In this document: positions 16,417 to 25,211 of the stretch, piece after piece | Position numbering within the stretch: position 1 is the first letter of the stretch | Layout: every line of letters begins with the position of its first letter | Origin: Pedobacter yulinensis | Lineage (GTDB): Bacteria > Bacteroidota > Bacteroidia > Sphingobacteriales > Sphingobacteriaceae | Length of the DNA stretch: 64,000 bases | Direction of reading: 5' to 3' | Assembly: GCF_003029735.1 (NCBI RefSeq) | Contig: NZ_KZ686269.1 | Coordinates: forward strand, 310,001 to 374,000 | Position numbers and translations under genes: made by a program | Notes under the pieces: generated by a model | What the model was told of the DNA's origin: nothing | The model's database searches: none | What the model saw: only the letters and a program-made list of their open reading frames with translations

Positions 16417-17616
16417 ATGAGAAAAAACAGAAACCTGCCCGCGCTGCTGGCGCTCCTGCTGTGCTTTTCAGCCTGTAAAAAACAGCCTGTTCCGCAAAAG
16501 GAATCCCCGGACAGACAAAAACCTTCGCCCGCCGCTAATGTACAGGCAGTCGGAGCCGTGAGTATTTCCGGCAACAAATTTTACGTGAATGGCAAACAGA
16601 TCTTTTTCAACGGGATTAACACTGCCTGGCAAAAGCAGAGCGATTACAGTCTAGATTTCCTGGACCGGAACTATGATCCCAACTGGTGGAACGCGGAGTT
16701 TGCGCGTTACAACCAAAACCGCATCAACCTGGCCAGGATTTGGATACATGGTTCGGGTGCTTACAGTCCGGGGATCGATGCAAACGGTTATACCCTGAGC
16801 CCGAGCGCCCGTTTTCTTACCGATATGGACGGCCTGGTACAAAAGGCCAAAGACTGGAATATTTACATCATGCCAACGTTCTGGTCTTTCGATATGGCCA
16901 AGGGCAGCAAAGCGACGCAGTTCCGCAACATCATTACAGACGTCAACAAAACCAATGCTTACATCAACAACTGGCTGATCCCGATCGTAAAACGCTACAA
17001 TGCTGTTCCCAACATTATGGGTTACGACCTCTGCAATGAGCCCGAACACATTTGGCGCGATGCAGATTGCGGCCGCCTGGACCGCAACAAGGTTATCCGC
17101 TTCCTGGCCATGTGCGCAGCCGCTATTCACAAAAATTCCTCCAAGCCGGTAACCGTTGGCTCAATGTGGATCTGTTTTAACAGCGACCGCTACATCGGTT
17201 ACAATACCTATACGGGCGACAACCGGTACACCGGTAACAATTACAGCAATGCTTCGCTGCAGGCCCAGTTCAATGACCCGCAGGCCTACCTCGATTTCTG
17301 GTCTCCGCACTGGTATGCCTGGCAGAGCAGCAGCGGTCCGTTTGCAACAACGATCGGTTACTGGCTGGACAATGGCAACAGACCGGCTTTGATCGGCGAG
17401 ACCTATGGCGGCAATGTAACCAGCTCGACGCCAAACAACAGCGGCAACTATAACATCACCATGGAGAACTACTACAAGCAATCATACTGGAACGGTTATG
17501 CGGGGGTATGTGCCTGGAAAAACCCCTGGGAAAATGACGGCTACGGTACTTTTAATGGCATTGCTGCCGGTACGAATGCATTTCATGCTGCCTATCCTGC
17601 ATTGGTTTATCCATAA
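16417..17616 (+). CDS. GH5-family lipoprotein, probable endo-beta-mannanase
   Basis: 399 residues from the ATG at 16417 (an upstream TTG at 16393 only adds MTNQIHKT). Lipobox at Cys20 (LLCFSACKK), then a proline/lysine-rich linker and a GH5-type (beta/alpha)8 barrel. Acid/base Glu208 in YDLCNEPEHIW; nucleophile Glu328 in ALIGETYGG; upstream strand motif RINLARIWIHG. The substrate is inferred as mannan from the epimerase, GH130 and GH26 genes around it; GH5_7-type mannanases share this layout, though the subfamily cannot be fixed by eye. As an outer-membrane lipoprotein it could act at the cell surface. Own promoter at 16357 and own terminator at 17634. Confidence 0.85.
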   Translation: MRKNRNLPALLALLLCFSACKKQPVPQKESPDRQKPSPAANVQAVGAVSISGNKFYVNGKQIFFNGINTAWQKQSDYSLDFLDRNYDPNWWNAEFARYNQNRINLARIWIHGSGAYSPGIDANGYTLSPSARFLTDMDGLVQKAKDWNIYIMPTFWSFDMAKGSKATQFRNIITDVNKTNAYINNWLIPIVKRYNAVPNIMGYDLCNEPEHIWRDADCGRLDRNKVIRFLAMCAAAIHKNSSKPVTVGSMWICFNSDRYIGYNTYTGDNRYTGNNYSNASLQAQFNDPQAYLDFWSPHWYAWQSSSGPFATTIGYWLDNGNRPALIGETYGGNVTSSTPNNSGNYNITMENYYKQSYWNGYAGVCAWKNPWENDGYGTFNGIAAGTNAFHAAYPALVYP

Positions 17617-17633
17617 AATGCTGCGAATGAAGT

Positions 17634-17665
17634 GCCCGGCCCGCCAGCAGGCCGGGGCTTTTTTT
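17634..17665 (+). terminator. Rho-independent terminator after the GH5 gene
   Basis: Stem CCCGGCC (17635-17641) / GGCCGGG (17650-17656), 8-nt loop, followed by seven T (17659-17665). It lies between the GH5 and epimerase genes, so read-through to the epimerase is limited. A further small hairpin, GTGGCC-GCA-GGCCAC at 17728-17742, sits just before the epimerase ATG. Confidence 0.85.
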
Positions 17666-17756
17666 AAACCGGTTATTGTTAAAAAAATATTATCAAGGCA
17701 GTCTCATGCCGGATATCTTTGACGCCGGTGGCCGCAGGCCACATCTGAACAACACA

Positions 17757-18929
17757 ATGGAATTGACTAAACAAGAGATCAGCAGGGAATTTCAAGCCAT
17801 TCTGCATTACTGGAAACTTCGCATGACAGACCCCGCGGGTGGTTTTTATGGGCGCATTGATGCAAATGAGCAGGTAGATCCCGAAGCAGATAAAGGCGTG
17901 GTACTGAACGCGCGCATTCTCTGGACCTTTGCCGCGGCATACAACCACGGTGTACGGGAAGAAGACCTGAACATGGCCCTCCGCGCCGCCGACTACATCC
18001 ATGCCTGTTTTAACGACACCCGGTATGGCGGGGTGTTCTGGTCGGTAACGGCCGGGGGTAAACCCGCCGATACCAAAAAACAGGTGTATGCCCAGGCCTT
18101 CACCATTTACGGGCTGGCAGAATGTTACCGTGCAGCGGGCCGAGCGCAGGACCTTGAGCTGGCCATAGCGCTGTTCCGCCTGCTGGAGAAACACAGCTTT
18201 GATCCGCTGAACAGTGGTTATCTCGAAGCATTTTTACGTGATTGGGGCGAGCTGGCAGACCTGCGGCTCAGCGAAAAAGACGCAAACGAAAAAAAGACAA
18301 TGAACACGCACCTCCATGTGCTGGAGGCCTATACCGTTCTTTATCAGGTCTGGCCAGACCCTGAGCTGAAACAGCAGCTGCTTGGCTTGTTAACGGTTTT
18401 TTTAACCCGGATCTATGACCCGCAGACCCGGCATTTACGCCTTTTCATGGACGAGAACTGGGTCAGTAAACTAGCCGTGGTCTCTTATGGCCACGACATT
18501 GAAGCCAGTTGGCTGTTGCTGGAAGCAGCGGCAGCGGTCAACGACGAGGAGATTACAAGGACGGTCCGGGCGCTGGCGCTTGATTTGGCCGGGGGTGCCC
18601 TGGAGGGGCTTGCCGGAGACGGTGCCATGATCTATGAATACGATCCCGCTTCGGGCCACAGCAATACCGAACGCCACTGGTGGGTGCAGGCAGAAGCAAT
18701 GGTTGGGTTTCTAACCGCGGCCAGGTTAACAAACGATGCAACGTTCAGCCTGGCAGTGCAGCGGCTATGGGACTATATACAGCTACGAATCATTGACCCG
18801 GTAAACGGCGAGTGGTTTTGGGGCCGCAAGGCAGACGGCTCGCTGATGGAAGGGGAAGACAAGGCCGGCTTTTGGAAATGTCCCTACCATAATGGGCGTG
18901 CCTGCATCGAGCTACTGAAACGGTTGTAG
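17757..18929 (+). CDS. Cellobiose/mannobiose 2-epimerase (AGE superfamily)
   Basis: 390 residues from the ATG at 17757 (the longer frame to 17676 adds a non-conserved leader that crosses the terminator). Cytosolic (alpha/alpha)6-barrel enzyme that converts beta-1,4-mannobiose to mannosyl-glucose by epimerising C2 of the reducing sugar. Motifs: LNARILWTFAAAYN, YAQAFTIYGLAECYRA, NTHLHVLEAYT, YGHDIEASWLL (His246), RHWWVQAEAMVGF (His307) and CPYHNGRACIEL (His378). His246 and His378 match in position the two acid/base histidines of characterised cellobiose 2-epimerases. Its product is the substrate of the GH130 enzyme encoded convergently next door. Confidence 0.93.
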   Translation: MELTKQEISREFQAILHYWKLRMTDPAGGFYGRIDANEQVDPEADKGVVLNARILWTFAAAYNHGVREEDLNMALRAADYIHACFNDTRYGGVFWSVTAGGKPADTKKQVYAQAFTIYGLAECYRAAGRAQDLELAIALFRLLEKHSFDPLNSGYLEAFLRDWGELADLRLSEKDANEKKTMNTHLHVLEAYTVLYQVWPDPELKQQLLGLLTVFLTRIYDPQTRHLRLFMDENWVSKLAVVSYGHDIEASWLLLEAAAAVNDEEITRTVRALALDLAGGALEGLAGDGAMIYEYDPASGHSNTERHWWVQAEAMVGFLTAARLTNDATFSLAVQRLWDYIQLRIIDPVNGEWFWGRKADGSLMEGEDKAGFWKCPYHNGRACIELLKRL

Positions 18930-18944
18930 TGGAAAAGAGAGGAG

Positions 18945-18982
18945 AAACCGGCAGCTGCATCTGGCGCAGCTGCCGGTTTTTT
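18945..18982. terminator. Bidirectional terminator between epimerase and GH130
   Basis: Perfect 14-bp stem, AAACCGGCAGCTGC (18945-18958) and GCAGCTGCCGGTTT (18966-18979), 7-nt loop, with T6 on the plus strand (18977-18982). It sits 15 bp after the epimerase stop and immediately before the GH130 stop, serving both convergent transcripts. Confidence 0.85.
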
Positions 18983-18983
18983 G

Positions 18984-20159
18984 TTAATGGACAGCGACTG
19001 CGTTTGCCCCGATCAGTTCGTTAATGGCCTGAACAGATGCTGCCGAAGTAAGGCCGTCTTCAGGCGTGTTGAGGACATAGTCGACCAACTGCTGTACACT
19101 TGTTTCCGCCACATGCATGCGCGTATCAGACGAAGCATAGTAAACCAGCACCCGGTCTCCGTCCTGGATCCATCCATTCGAGAAGACCACATTTGAAACG
19201 TCGCCGATCCGTTCCTCTCCCTCCGGGGCAATGAAATAACCGGCAGGTTTGTGGATAATGCGACTCAGGTCGTCCAGGGCAGTCATAAACAGGTAGAGCG
19301 TATAGCGCAGACCGGCTGCTGTATTGCGAACGCCATGCGCCAGGTGCAGCCAGCCGTGAGCGGTTTTGATGGGAGCGGGGCCCAGTCCGTTTTTCGCTTC
19401 ATAAACGGTATGGTAGATCTTCCTGTCCAGGATCACTTCATTTGTAATTACCGCCTGTTCCATATTTGCGCACAGGCCAAAACCGATCCCGCCGCCATTG
19501 CCTGCTTCGATGAAACCATCTTGCGGACGGGTGTAAAACGCATACTGGCCATTTACGAACTCCGGATGCAGTACCACATTACGCTGCTGAGGCGAAGGTG
19601 TCTTGAGGTCGGGCAGGCGCTCCCACTTGCAGAGGTCGCGCGTGCGTACAATGCCGCATTGGGCTATGGCTGCGGTCTGGTCGCCCTCGGGTGCCCCAGG
19701 GTCGCGGCGTTCGGTGCAAAACAGCCCGTAGATCCAACCATCCTCATGCGCCACCAGCCGCATGTCGTAAACATTGGTGTCCGGCTCCTCGTTTTCGGCC
19801 AGCACAACCGGCTGGTCCCAGAAACGGAAGCGGTCAATACCGTTCGGGCTTTCTGCAACCGCGAAAAAAGATTTGCGGTCTTTGCCTTCAACCCGGGCCA
19901 CCAGGATGTAACGGCCGTCGAATAGCATGGCGCCTGCGTTAAAAACAGCGTTGATGCCAATGCGTTCCATGAGCCACGGATTGGCTTGTTCATTGAAGTC
20001 ATATTTCCAGTTCAGCGGAACATGGTCGGCGGTAAGCACCGGATTGCGGTAGCGAAAAAACAGGCCGTTGCCCAAATCTTCTCTTTCATTTGGGCGCTCC
20101 AGGAATTCTTCGTGGCGTGCCCGGAGTTTATTGAGTCTTTCTTGAAAATAGCTAGTCAT
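18984..20159 (-). CDS. GH130 4-O-beta-D-mannosyl-D-glucose phosphorylase
   Basis: 391-residue cytosolic phosphorylase: mannosyl-beta-1,4-glucose + phosphate gives alpha-mannose-1-phosphate + glucose. The five-bladed propeller is seen in FFRYRNPVLTADHVPLNW, NAVFNAGAMLFDGRYILVARVEG, ESPNGIDRFRFWDQP, the catalytic Asp132 in NVYDMRLV (same position as the general acid in BfMGP), GIVRTRDLCKWERL, RNVVLHPEF, YHTVYEAKNGLGPAPIKTAHGWLHLAHGVR. These fit the GH130_1 mannosylglucose phosphorylases rather than the mannan-chain enzymes of GH130_2. Last gene of the minus-strand mannan operon, 22 bp after the transporter. Confidence 0.94.
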   Translation of the reverse strand: MTSYFQERLNKLRARHEEFLERPNEREDLGNGLFFRYRNPVLTADHVPLNWKYDFNEQANPWLMERIGINAVFNAGAMLFDGRYILVARVEGKDRKSFFAVAESPNGIDRFRFWDQPVVLAENEEPDTNVYDMRLVAHEDGWIYGLFCTERRDPGAPEGDQTAAIAQCGIVRTRDLCKWERLPDLKTPSPQQRNVVLHPEFVNGQYAFYTRPQDGFIEAGNGGGIGFGLCANMEQAVITNEVILDRKIYHTVYEAKNGLGPAPIKTAHGWLHLAHGVRNTAAGLRYTLYLFMTALDDLSRIIHKPAGYFIAPEGEERIGDVSNVVFSNGWIQDGDRVLVYYASSDTRMHVAETSVQQLVDYVLNTPEDGLTSAASVQAINELIGANAVAVH

Positions 20160-20181
20160 ATGTGTAATGGATGAATGAAAT

Positions 20182-21588
20182 TCAGTTAATGCCCTTCTGG
20201 GCGATCTCGCGACGATCTGTGAGTTCTTTTGAGAGGTTAATCATATAGGTATCGCTCAGTTTGTAAAAGAGGATAATGCCTACAGACAGCAGCGAGCCTG
20301 CGGCAGGGATCAGGCTCATCATATACCGGATACCCGTTTGTGCGGCTGCATCCTGCACGGCGTTGGCCTGAAAGCCGTAGAGTGCTAATATCCAGCCGGT
20401 TAAGGCGCCGCCGAGCGTCCAGCCCAGTTTCTGAGACATGGAGGAGGATGAAAAAATGAGCCCGGTTGCTCGCCGGCCGGTCTTCCATTCTGAGTAATCT
20501 GCAATGTCGGCATACATGGACCAGAGCAGCGGGAAGATGCTGCCGGCGCAGATGCTGATCAGAACCTGCAGGGAAAAGACCAGGGCAGTCTCGTCGGGGC
20601 TGCAGAAGTAAAAAACTATGCTGAGCAGGGTGGCCACGAGCATGGCGCCAATGAAGGTGTTTTTCTTGCCGATGCGGTCTGAAACCGGTTTGGCCAGCAC
20701 CACGCCCGCAATGTTCGCGGCCTGCCCAAGAACAAGGTACAGTGTGCTGTAACTGAACGGTATGCCGAACAGGGTCATGCCTGCTCCGGGCCCTTCAAAG
20801 TAATATTTAAAATAATAGATGGCCGAACCGTCTCGCAGGGAATTAAAGATCAGCGTACAAACGCCGGCGCCGAGCAGGATAAACCAGGGCTTGTTGCCGG
20901 CCAGGTCTTTCAGGTCGGCTTTCAGGTTGCCCTGGATGGCCGTAGCGGCGGTGATGCGTTCGCGGGTCCAGGCAAATGTGAGATAAAAGAGCACTACTGC
21001 AATGAGGGCATAGACGCTCATGCTCAGTTGCCAGCCCTGTTTCAAGGAAGATGCGTCAGCTTGCCCGCCGCTGAAAAAGCCAACCAGCGATTCCGCACTT
21101 CCCAAAACGAGGATACTTCCCGCAAAGGCAAAAACGAAGCGGAAGGTAGACAGCGTTGTACGCTCGCGCGTGTCGGCACTCATCACGCCCATTAAGGAAG
21201 CGTAGGGTACATTGATGGCTGAATAGACCATCATCATCAGGGTATAGGTTACATAAGCATACACGATCTTTCCTGTTGTGCTGAATTCAGGAGCTGTAAA
21301 GGTGAGTACACCGATCAGTCCGAACGGTACGGCCACCCACAGCAGGTAAGGCCTGAATTTTCCCCAGCGCGTTTGCGTGCGGTCTGAAAGGATACCGATC
21401 AGCGGGTCCAGTGCCGTATCCCAGATTCTGGTAATCAGAAACATGGTGCCGACCACGCCGGCGGCGATGCCGAACACATCGGTGTAATAATACAACAGGT
21501 AGACTGAAAAAATTTTCCAGAACATGGACGAGGCGAAATCGCCGAAACCATAGCCTATTTTTTCTTTTAAGGAGAGAGGTTGCGTCAT
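20182..21588 (-). CDS. GPH-family sugar:cation symporter (MFS)
   Basis: 468 residues with about 12 membrane helices, inner membrane. Start MTQPLSLKEKIGYGFGDFASSMFWKIFSVYLLYYYTDVFG is the standard beginning of glycoside-pentoside-hexuronide symporters; RIWDTALDPLIGILSDRTQTRWGKFRPYLLW is the diagnostic loop 2-3 with the conserved Asp and Arg residues. By position between GH26 and GH130 it should import mannobiose or short manno-oligosaccharides. In Bacteroides mannan loci the same GPH, epimerase and GH130 set is found. It ends before GH130 with 22 bp between, and starts 46 bp after the GH26 stop. Confidence 0.93.
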   Translation of the reverse strand: MTQPLSLKEKIGYGFGDFASSMFWKIFSVYLLYYYTDVFGIAAGVVGTMFLITRIWDTALDPLIGILSDRTQTRWGKFRPYLLWVAVPFGLIGVLTFTAPEFSTTGKIVYAYVTYTLMMMVYSAINVPYASLMGVMSADTRERTTLSTFRFVFAFAGSILVLGSAESLVGFFSGGQADASSLKQGWQLSMSVYALIAVVLFYLTFAWTRERITAATAIQGNLKADLKDLAGNKPWFILLGAGVCTLIFNSLRDGSAIYYFKYYFEGPGAGMTLFGIPFSYSTLYLVLGQAANIAGVVLAKPVSDRIGKKNTFIGAMLVATLLSIVFYFCSPDETALVFSLQVLISICAGSIFPLLWSMYADIADYSEWKTGRRATGLIFSSSSMSQKLGWTLGGALTGWILALYGFQANAVQDAAAQTGIRYMMSLIPAAGSLLSVGIILFYKLSDTYMINLSKELTDRREIAQKGIN

Positions 21589-21634
21589 GAGGTGTATAAA
21601 GTTTTAACTGCTAAGGTCTTCATTTCGGGGCGTT

Positions 21635-22654
21635 TTACCAGCCGGGCATTTTATCGAGCGTCAGCACCCGGCCGGCGCTGTGCAGCGAGGTGAGCTGTAC
21701 TGTAGAATTTTGTTCAAAAACGAGTTCGCTCCAGCCCATAAAAAACGTCCATTTGGGCTGTTCGACCAGTTGCTGGGCAGTAGGCAGTTTATCGCATTCG
21801 CCGATGGCAATTGGCTTGCCACCCGAGATGCGCAGCATGGCCTGGTACTTGGCCAGGCTGAAACCGCTGCCATCGTAGAAATCGAGGGCGGCGACATCCC
21901 AGAATGCAGCACCAGGGTTGTAGTTGTCCAGGTCTGCCGAAAGTGTTGAAAAGTCCTGCATGTCCCAGACCCAGATCAGATTGGTCAGGCCTTTTACGTT
22001 TTTCATGTAGTTGTGCGTGTATTGCCAGAGTTTCCGGGTGCCGTTTGCGCCGGGCCTGCCGCCCCACCAGAATTTTCCCTGGTTCATTTCGTGCAGCGGC
22101 CGCCACAGCACTTCGACGCCCTGATCTTTCAGAAACTTCAAATAGCCGCTTACCTCGTCCATCATGGATTTCCATTCGGTATTGATGGCCGTACCTTCTG
22201 TAAGCAGGTCGTTCCACTCAGCATCTGAAAGGCTGCTCATGACACCCTGGCCATTGTCCCATTCGCAGGGTTGTGACCGGGCCGGATTGCAGGCATGCCA
22301 CATGAGGTTGATCACGGCACCTTTTTTCCATTGGTTCACAGCCTCGTTGATCATAATCTGGCGGTTGTTAATGTTGTCCTGCTGGAAAAGGAAATCACCG
22401 CTCCACAACGCAGGGTATTTGCCGGTAACCGACTTCATTTGTTCGGTAAACCTGGCCGGGCTGCTGTTGGGCTCCCTGTTGTGAATGCCCGATAAAGTTT
22501 TACTGCCGGATATGCTGTACAGAAAATTCAGCGTCTTAAAGGGTGTATTCGGCGCCGGTGGCTCGGGTTCTTTCTCTTCGCCTGCACCGCCTGGCTTTTT
22601 GCAGGCAGAAAGGCTGGTGGCCAGCAGAACCAGGAGCAGGAGGTTTCGGATCAT
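21635..22654 (-). CDS. GH26 endo-beta-1,4-mannanase, lipoprotein
   Basis: 339 residues; signal peptide with lipobox Cys18 (TSLSACKK), then a Glu/Pro-rich linker, so likely an outer-membrane, possibly surface-exposed mannanase. GH26 barrel: SGIHNREPN, ALWSGDFLFQ, LMWHACNPA, acid/base Glu189 in WRPLHEMNQGKFWWGG, YDGSGFS, nucleophile Glu286 in PIAIGECDKLP. Sequence closely resembles the second GH26 at 29544 (same NREPN, HEMN, WWGGRPG blocks), so the two are paralogues. Fourth gene of the operon, 69 bp after the lipoprotein gene. Confidence 0.94.
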   Translation of the reverse strand: MIRNLLLLVLLATSLSACKKPGGAGEEKEPEPPAPNTPFKTLNFLYSISGSKTLSGIHNREPNSSPARFTEQMKSVTGKYPALWSGDFLFQQDNINNRQIMINEAVNQWKKGAVINLMWHACNPARSQPCEWDNGQGVMSSLSDAEWNDLLTEGTAINTEWKSMMDEVSGYLKFLKDQGVEVLWRPLHEMNQGKFWWGGRPGANGTRKLWQYTHNYMKNVKGLTNLIWVWDMQDFSTLSADLDNYNPGAAFWDVAALDFYDGSGFSLAKYQAMLRISGGKPIAIGECDKLPTAQQLVEQPKWTFFMGWSELVFEQNSTVQLTSLHSAGRVLTLDKMPGW

Positions 22655-22723
22655 GGTGTTTATATTAAAGCTTCGGGCAGATCGGCCTGTGCCATGCTAC
22701 CCGAAGCTGGTGTTATAATTTGT

Positions 22724-23656
22724 TTAATTTTTCTTCACGTCTATCCAGTAGGTCCTGGGCTTCTTTACAAACTTGTCGAGGTCGCTGTAAATGTTTCCCC
22801 AGTCGTCGGTACCGTTCAGCGTAAACTCAAAGGCCTGGTTAACAACAGTCTTTTTAGCGCCATTGCCCAGGTCAGTAGTACCGGCGCCTACAAATTTTCC
22901 TGTAGCCGTTTTGCCGTCGCTAAATGTAAAGGTTACCGTATTTGTTACGTAATTCCGGGTCCACTTGCCCTCGCCTTTGGGTATGGTGCGGTAAAAATTA
23001 TTGACATCGGTCTGGGGCGTGCCGGTAAACAGAAAGTTCGCGTATTTACCGTCGGCGCCTGCCGTGTTGCTGATCGTACCAAAGGTGTTTCCCTCGGCGG
23101 TTACGCCGCCGAAAGTAAAGGTAAGCTGGTTGTCAAGTTCGGCCGCCGGGCCATCAGCCGCAGGCCATATCCAGGGTTTATCGGTCATTTTGAGCACCGC
23201 GGCACCGTTGTATTCGGGTCCTGTGCCGCCGTAAACCACCAGGTCGGTTACGGCGTAGGTGCCGAGAATGGTTTCGGTAAACGGAATAACCTCAACGGTC
23301 CATTCCCGCTGCTGCCCGCTCTCGGCCCTTACGGTGTACCGGGTCTTGTTGCCGTTTGCCGTAAAGTTGACCGGCTCGCCCGACGCCGGACTGATGCTGG
23401 CCTTATAAGAGCTTTGAATGGAGGGACGTACATTACTCAGGTCAGTATTGCCCTGCATCAGTACCTTTACCGTAACCGTGCCGGCGCTGCGGTTAATTTC
23501 TGCCGGGCCGATCTGGACCAGTCCGTTGCCAAGTGTAAAAGCTTCGATCGATTTTTCGTTGCTTTCCACATCTTTGTACGGATCTTTCTGGCATGCCGCG
23601 GTGCCAAGGACCAGCAACAGGATCCAGATATTTTTCAGCATTGCATTTGTTCTCAT
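22724..23656 (-). CDS. Surface glycan-binding-type lipoprotein in SusE/F position
   Basis: 310 residues (start 23656 or the next ATG at 23641, MLKNIWIL). Lipobox Cys at about residue 22 (LGTAACQKD). The N-terminal half contains an immunoglobulin-like module (INRSAGTVTVKVLMQGNTDLSNVRP ... NGNKTRYTVRAESGQQREWTVEV) like DUF5018/IPT-type domains of Bacteroidota surface proteins; the C-terminal half is beta-rich with many aromatics (DKPWIWPAADGPAAELDNQLTF, GEGKWTRNYV, NGTDDWGNIYS, PRTYWIDV). Position directly after SusD, 10 bp apart, suggests a mannan-binding protein of the SusCD complex. No catalytic motif seen; function inferred from context only. Confidence 0.78.
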   Translation of the reverse strand: MRTNAMLKNIWILLLVLGTAACQKDPYKDVESNEKSIEAFTLGNGLVQIGPAEINRSAGTVTVKVLMQGNTDLSNVRPSIQSSYKASISPASGEPVNFTANGNKTRYTVRAESGQQREWTVEVIPFTETILGTYAVTDLVVYGGTGPEYNGAAVLKMTDKPWIWPAADGPAAELDNQLTFTFGGVTAEGNTFGTISNTAGADGKYANFLFTGTPQTDVNNFYRTIPKGEGKWTRNYVTNTVTFTFSDGKTATGKFVGAGTTDLGNGAKKTVVNQAFEFTLNGTDDWGNIYSDLDKFVKKPRTYWIDVKKN

Positions 23657-23666
23657 GGTCAGCTTA

Positions 23667-25199
23667 TTATTTGATTAATGGGTTCGTGTCAATTTCTCTC
23701 TGGGGGATGGGGAAAAAGTAAGCCCCGCTGGTAATGGTTTTCCCATACTTCTGCACCAGGATCTTTTCCATGCTGTTGGTACGGCGCAGGTCGAACAGCC
23801 GGTTGCCTTCAAAAGCAAGTTCGAGGGCACGTTCTTCAACGACCGCATCGCGGAAGGCCTGTACACCTAGCGAAGGGTTCAGCGGGCCGATGCCCGCACG
23901 GCTGCGTACCCGGTTAATGGCCGCATAACCTTCGGTGGTCGGGCCGGCTGCTTCTGCAAAGACGAGGAGGATGTCTGAATACCGCAGTACAGGCGAGTTG
24001 GCACTGCTTTTATCGCCCACGCGCAGCGGGTCGATGAATTTTCGCGTAAACGGCCGCGAACTGCTGGTAATATCTAGGTTGTAAGTGGTGCCGGCATTCG
24101 TATAGCTGGAAACGATGAGTTCGGTTTTTCGTTTGTCGTTGTTGGCATAAGCGTTATAGATCGCTGCCTCTGTGCGGAAGTGTGCCCAGCCCTGGCCAAT
24201 ATTGATCTGCCTTCCGGCCGGATCGCTGGGGTCGTAGGGGATGGTCATTGGCCGGTCGGCCGGAAGAAACATGTTGGGCAGTTTCGAAAAGTTTCCCTCA
24301 ACCTCGCCGGTACGGTCTACTGCCGCGTCAAAGATGTGTTCAGAGACCGCCGCCTTCTTGTACACTTCGGTGTCAAAGATCTCTGGCAGCCGGTTGGTGA
24401 AAGCATAGGTGCTCTGTCCGTTAACCACCCGCGCGGCAAAGTTTCTGGCCTGGCTATACGCAGCTTCGGCATCGGCAACAAAGGCATAGCCTGGTGCGCC
24501 GCTGGCTTTTGCAGAAGCCAGCTGCAGGTAAACTTTGGCAAGCAGCGCATCGACGGCTACCTTGTTTGCACGCCCTTCGCTGATGCGGGGAACCGTGATC
24601 AGCTCGCCAGCCCGCGTCAGGTCGGCAAGGATCAGGTCATAAATGTCTTTCAACGGTGCCTTCGCCGCCGGAATCTGGGCAACGTCTGAAATGGTCTCCA
24701 GCCTGAGCGGCACTTCGCCGAACATCCTGACCAGATTGAAATAGTGGAGCGCCCGGAGAAAATGCCCCTCACCGACAGCCTGGTTTCGTGCCGTTTCCGG
24801 CATGGAGCTGATGTTAGGGACATTGGTAATAACGGCGTTCGCGCGGGCAATTCCCCGGTAAATATAGGTCCAGATGTTATCAAGGTCTGAGTTGTTGGCC
24901 GTGGTGCGCAGCTCATCCAGCTCAAAGTTTGATGCGCCTGCGTCGCCCTTCTGGGTCAGATTCTCCGTAGGCAGTTCGGTAATGAGGTAATAACCCCTTG
25001 AATAATAGCCTACCTCAGGAAGCACGGAATACGCATAGATAATGGCTGATTCTGCATCTGCCGCCGTTTTATAAAACGAACCGGTATTGGTCAGGCCGTA
25101 AGGCTTCTCATCCATTTTGCTGCAGCCGGCAGGAACCAGTATGGCGGCGCAAAGCCAACACGAGAGGAGGGTTTGGTATGTAAGTTTTTTGATGTTCAT
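23667..25199 (-). CDS. SusD/RagB family glycan-binding lipoprotein
   Basis: 510 residues; signal peptide with lipobox Cys26 (VPAGCSKMDEKP). Typical SusD architecture: N-terminal LTNTGSFYKTAADAESAIIYAYSVL, LDNIWTYIYRGIARANAVITNVP, GEGHFLRALHYFNLVRMFGEVPL, LAKVYLQLASA, and the C-terminal RYSDILLVFAEAAG ... INRVRSRAGIGPLN ... RALELAFEGNRLFDLRRT with final PIPQREIDTNPLIK. It caps the SusC barrel at the cell surface and delivers manno-oligosaccharides (by context). 12 bp after SusC, 10 bp before the next lipoprotein gene. Confidence 0.96.
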   Translation of the reverse strand: MNIKKLTYQTLLSCWLCAAILVPAGCSKMDEKPYGLTNTGSFYKTAADAESAIIYAYSVLPEVGYYSRGYYLITELPTENLTQKGDAGASNFELDELRTTANNSDLDNIWTYIYRGIARANAVITNVPNISSMPETARNQAVGEGHFLRALHYFNLVRMFGEVPLRLETISDVAQIPAAKAPLKDIYDLILADLTRAGELITVPRISEGRANKVAVDALLAKVYLQLASAKASGAPGYAFVADAEAAYSQARNFAARVVNGQSTYAFTNRLPEIFDTEVYKKAAVSEHIFDAAVDRTGEVEGNFSKLPNMFLPADRPMTIPYDPSDPAGRQINIGQGWAHFRTEAAIYNAYANNDKRKTELIVSSYTNAGTTYNLDITSSSRPFTRKFIDPLRVGDKSSANSPVLRYSDILLVFAEAAGPTTEGYAAINRVRSRAGIGPLNPSLGVQAFRDAVVEERALELAFEGNRLFDLRRTNSMEKILVQKYGKTITSGAYFFPIPQREIDTNPLIK

Positions 25200-25211
25200 G
25201 ACTGTAATAGG

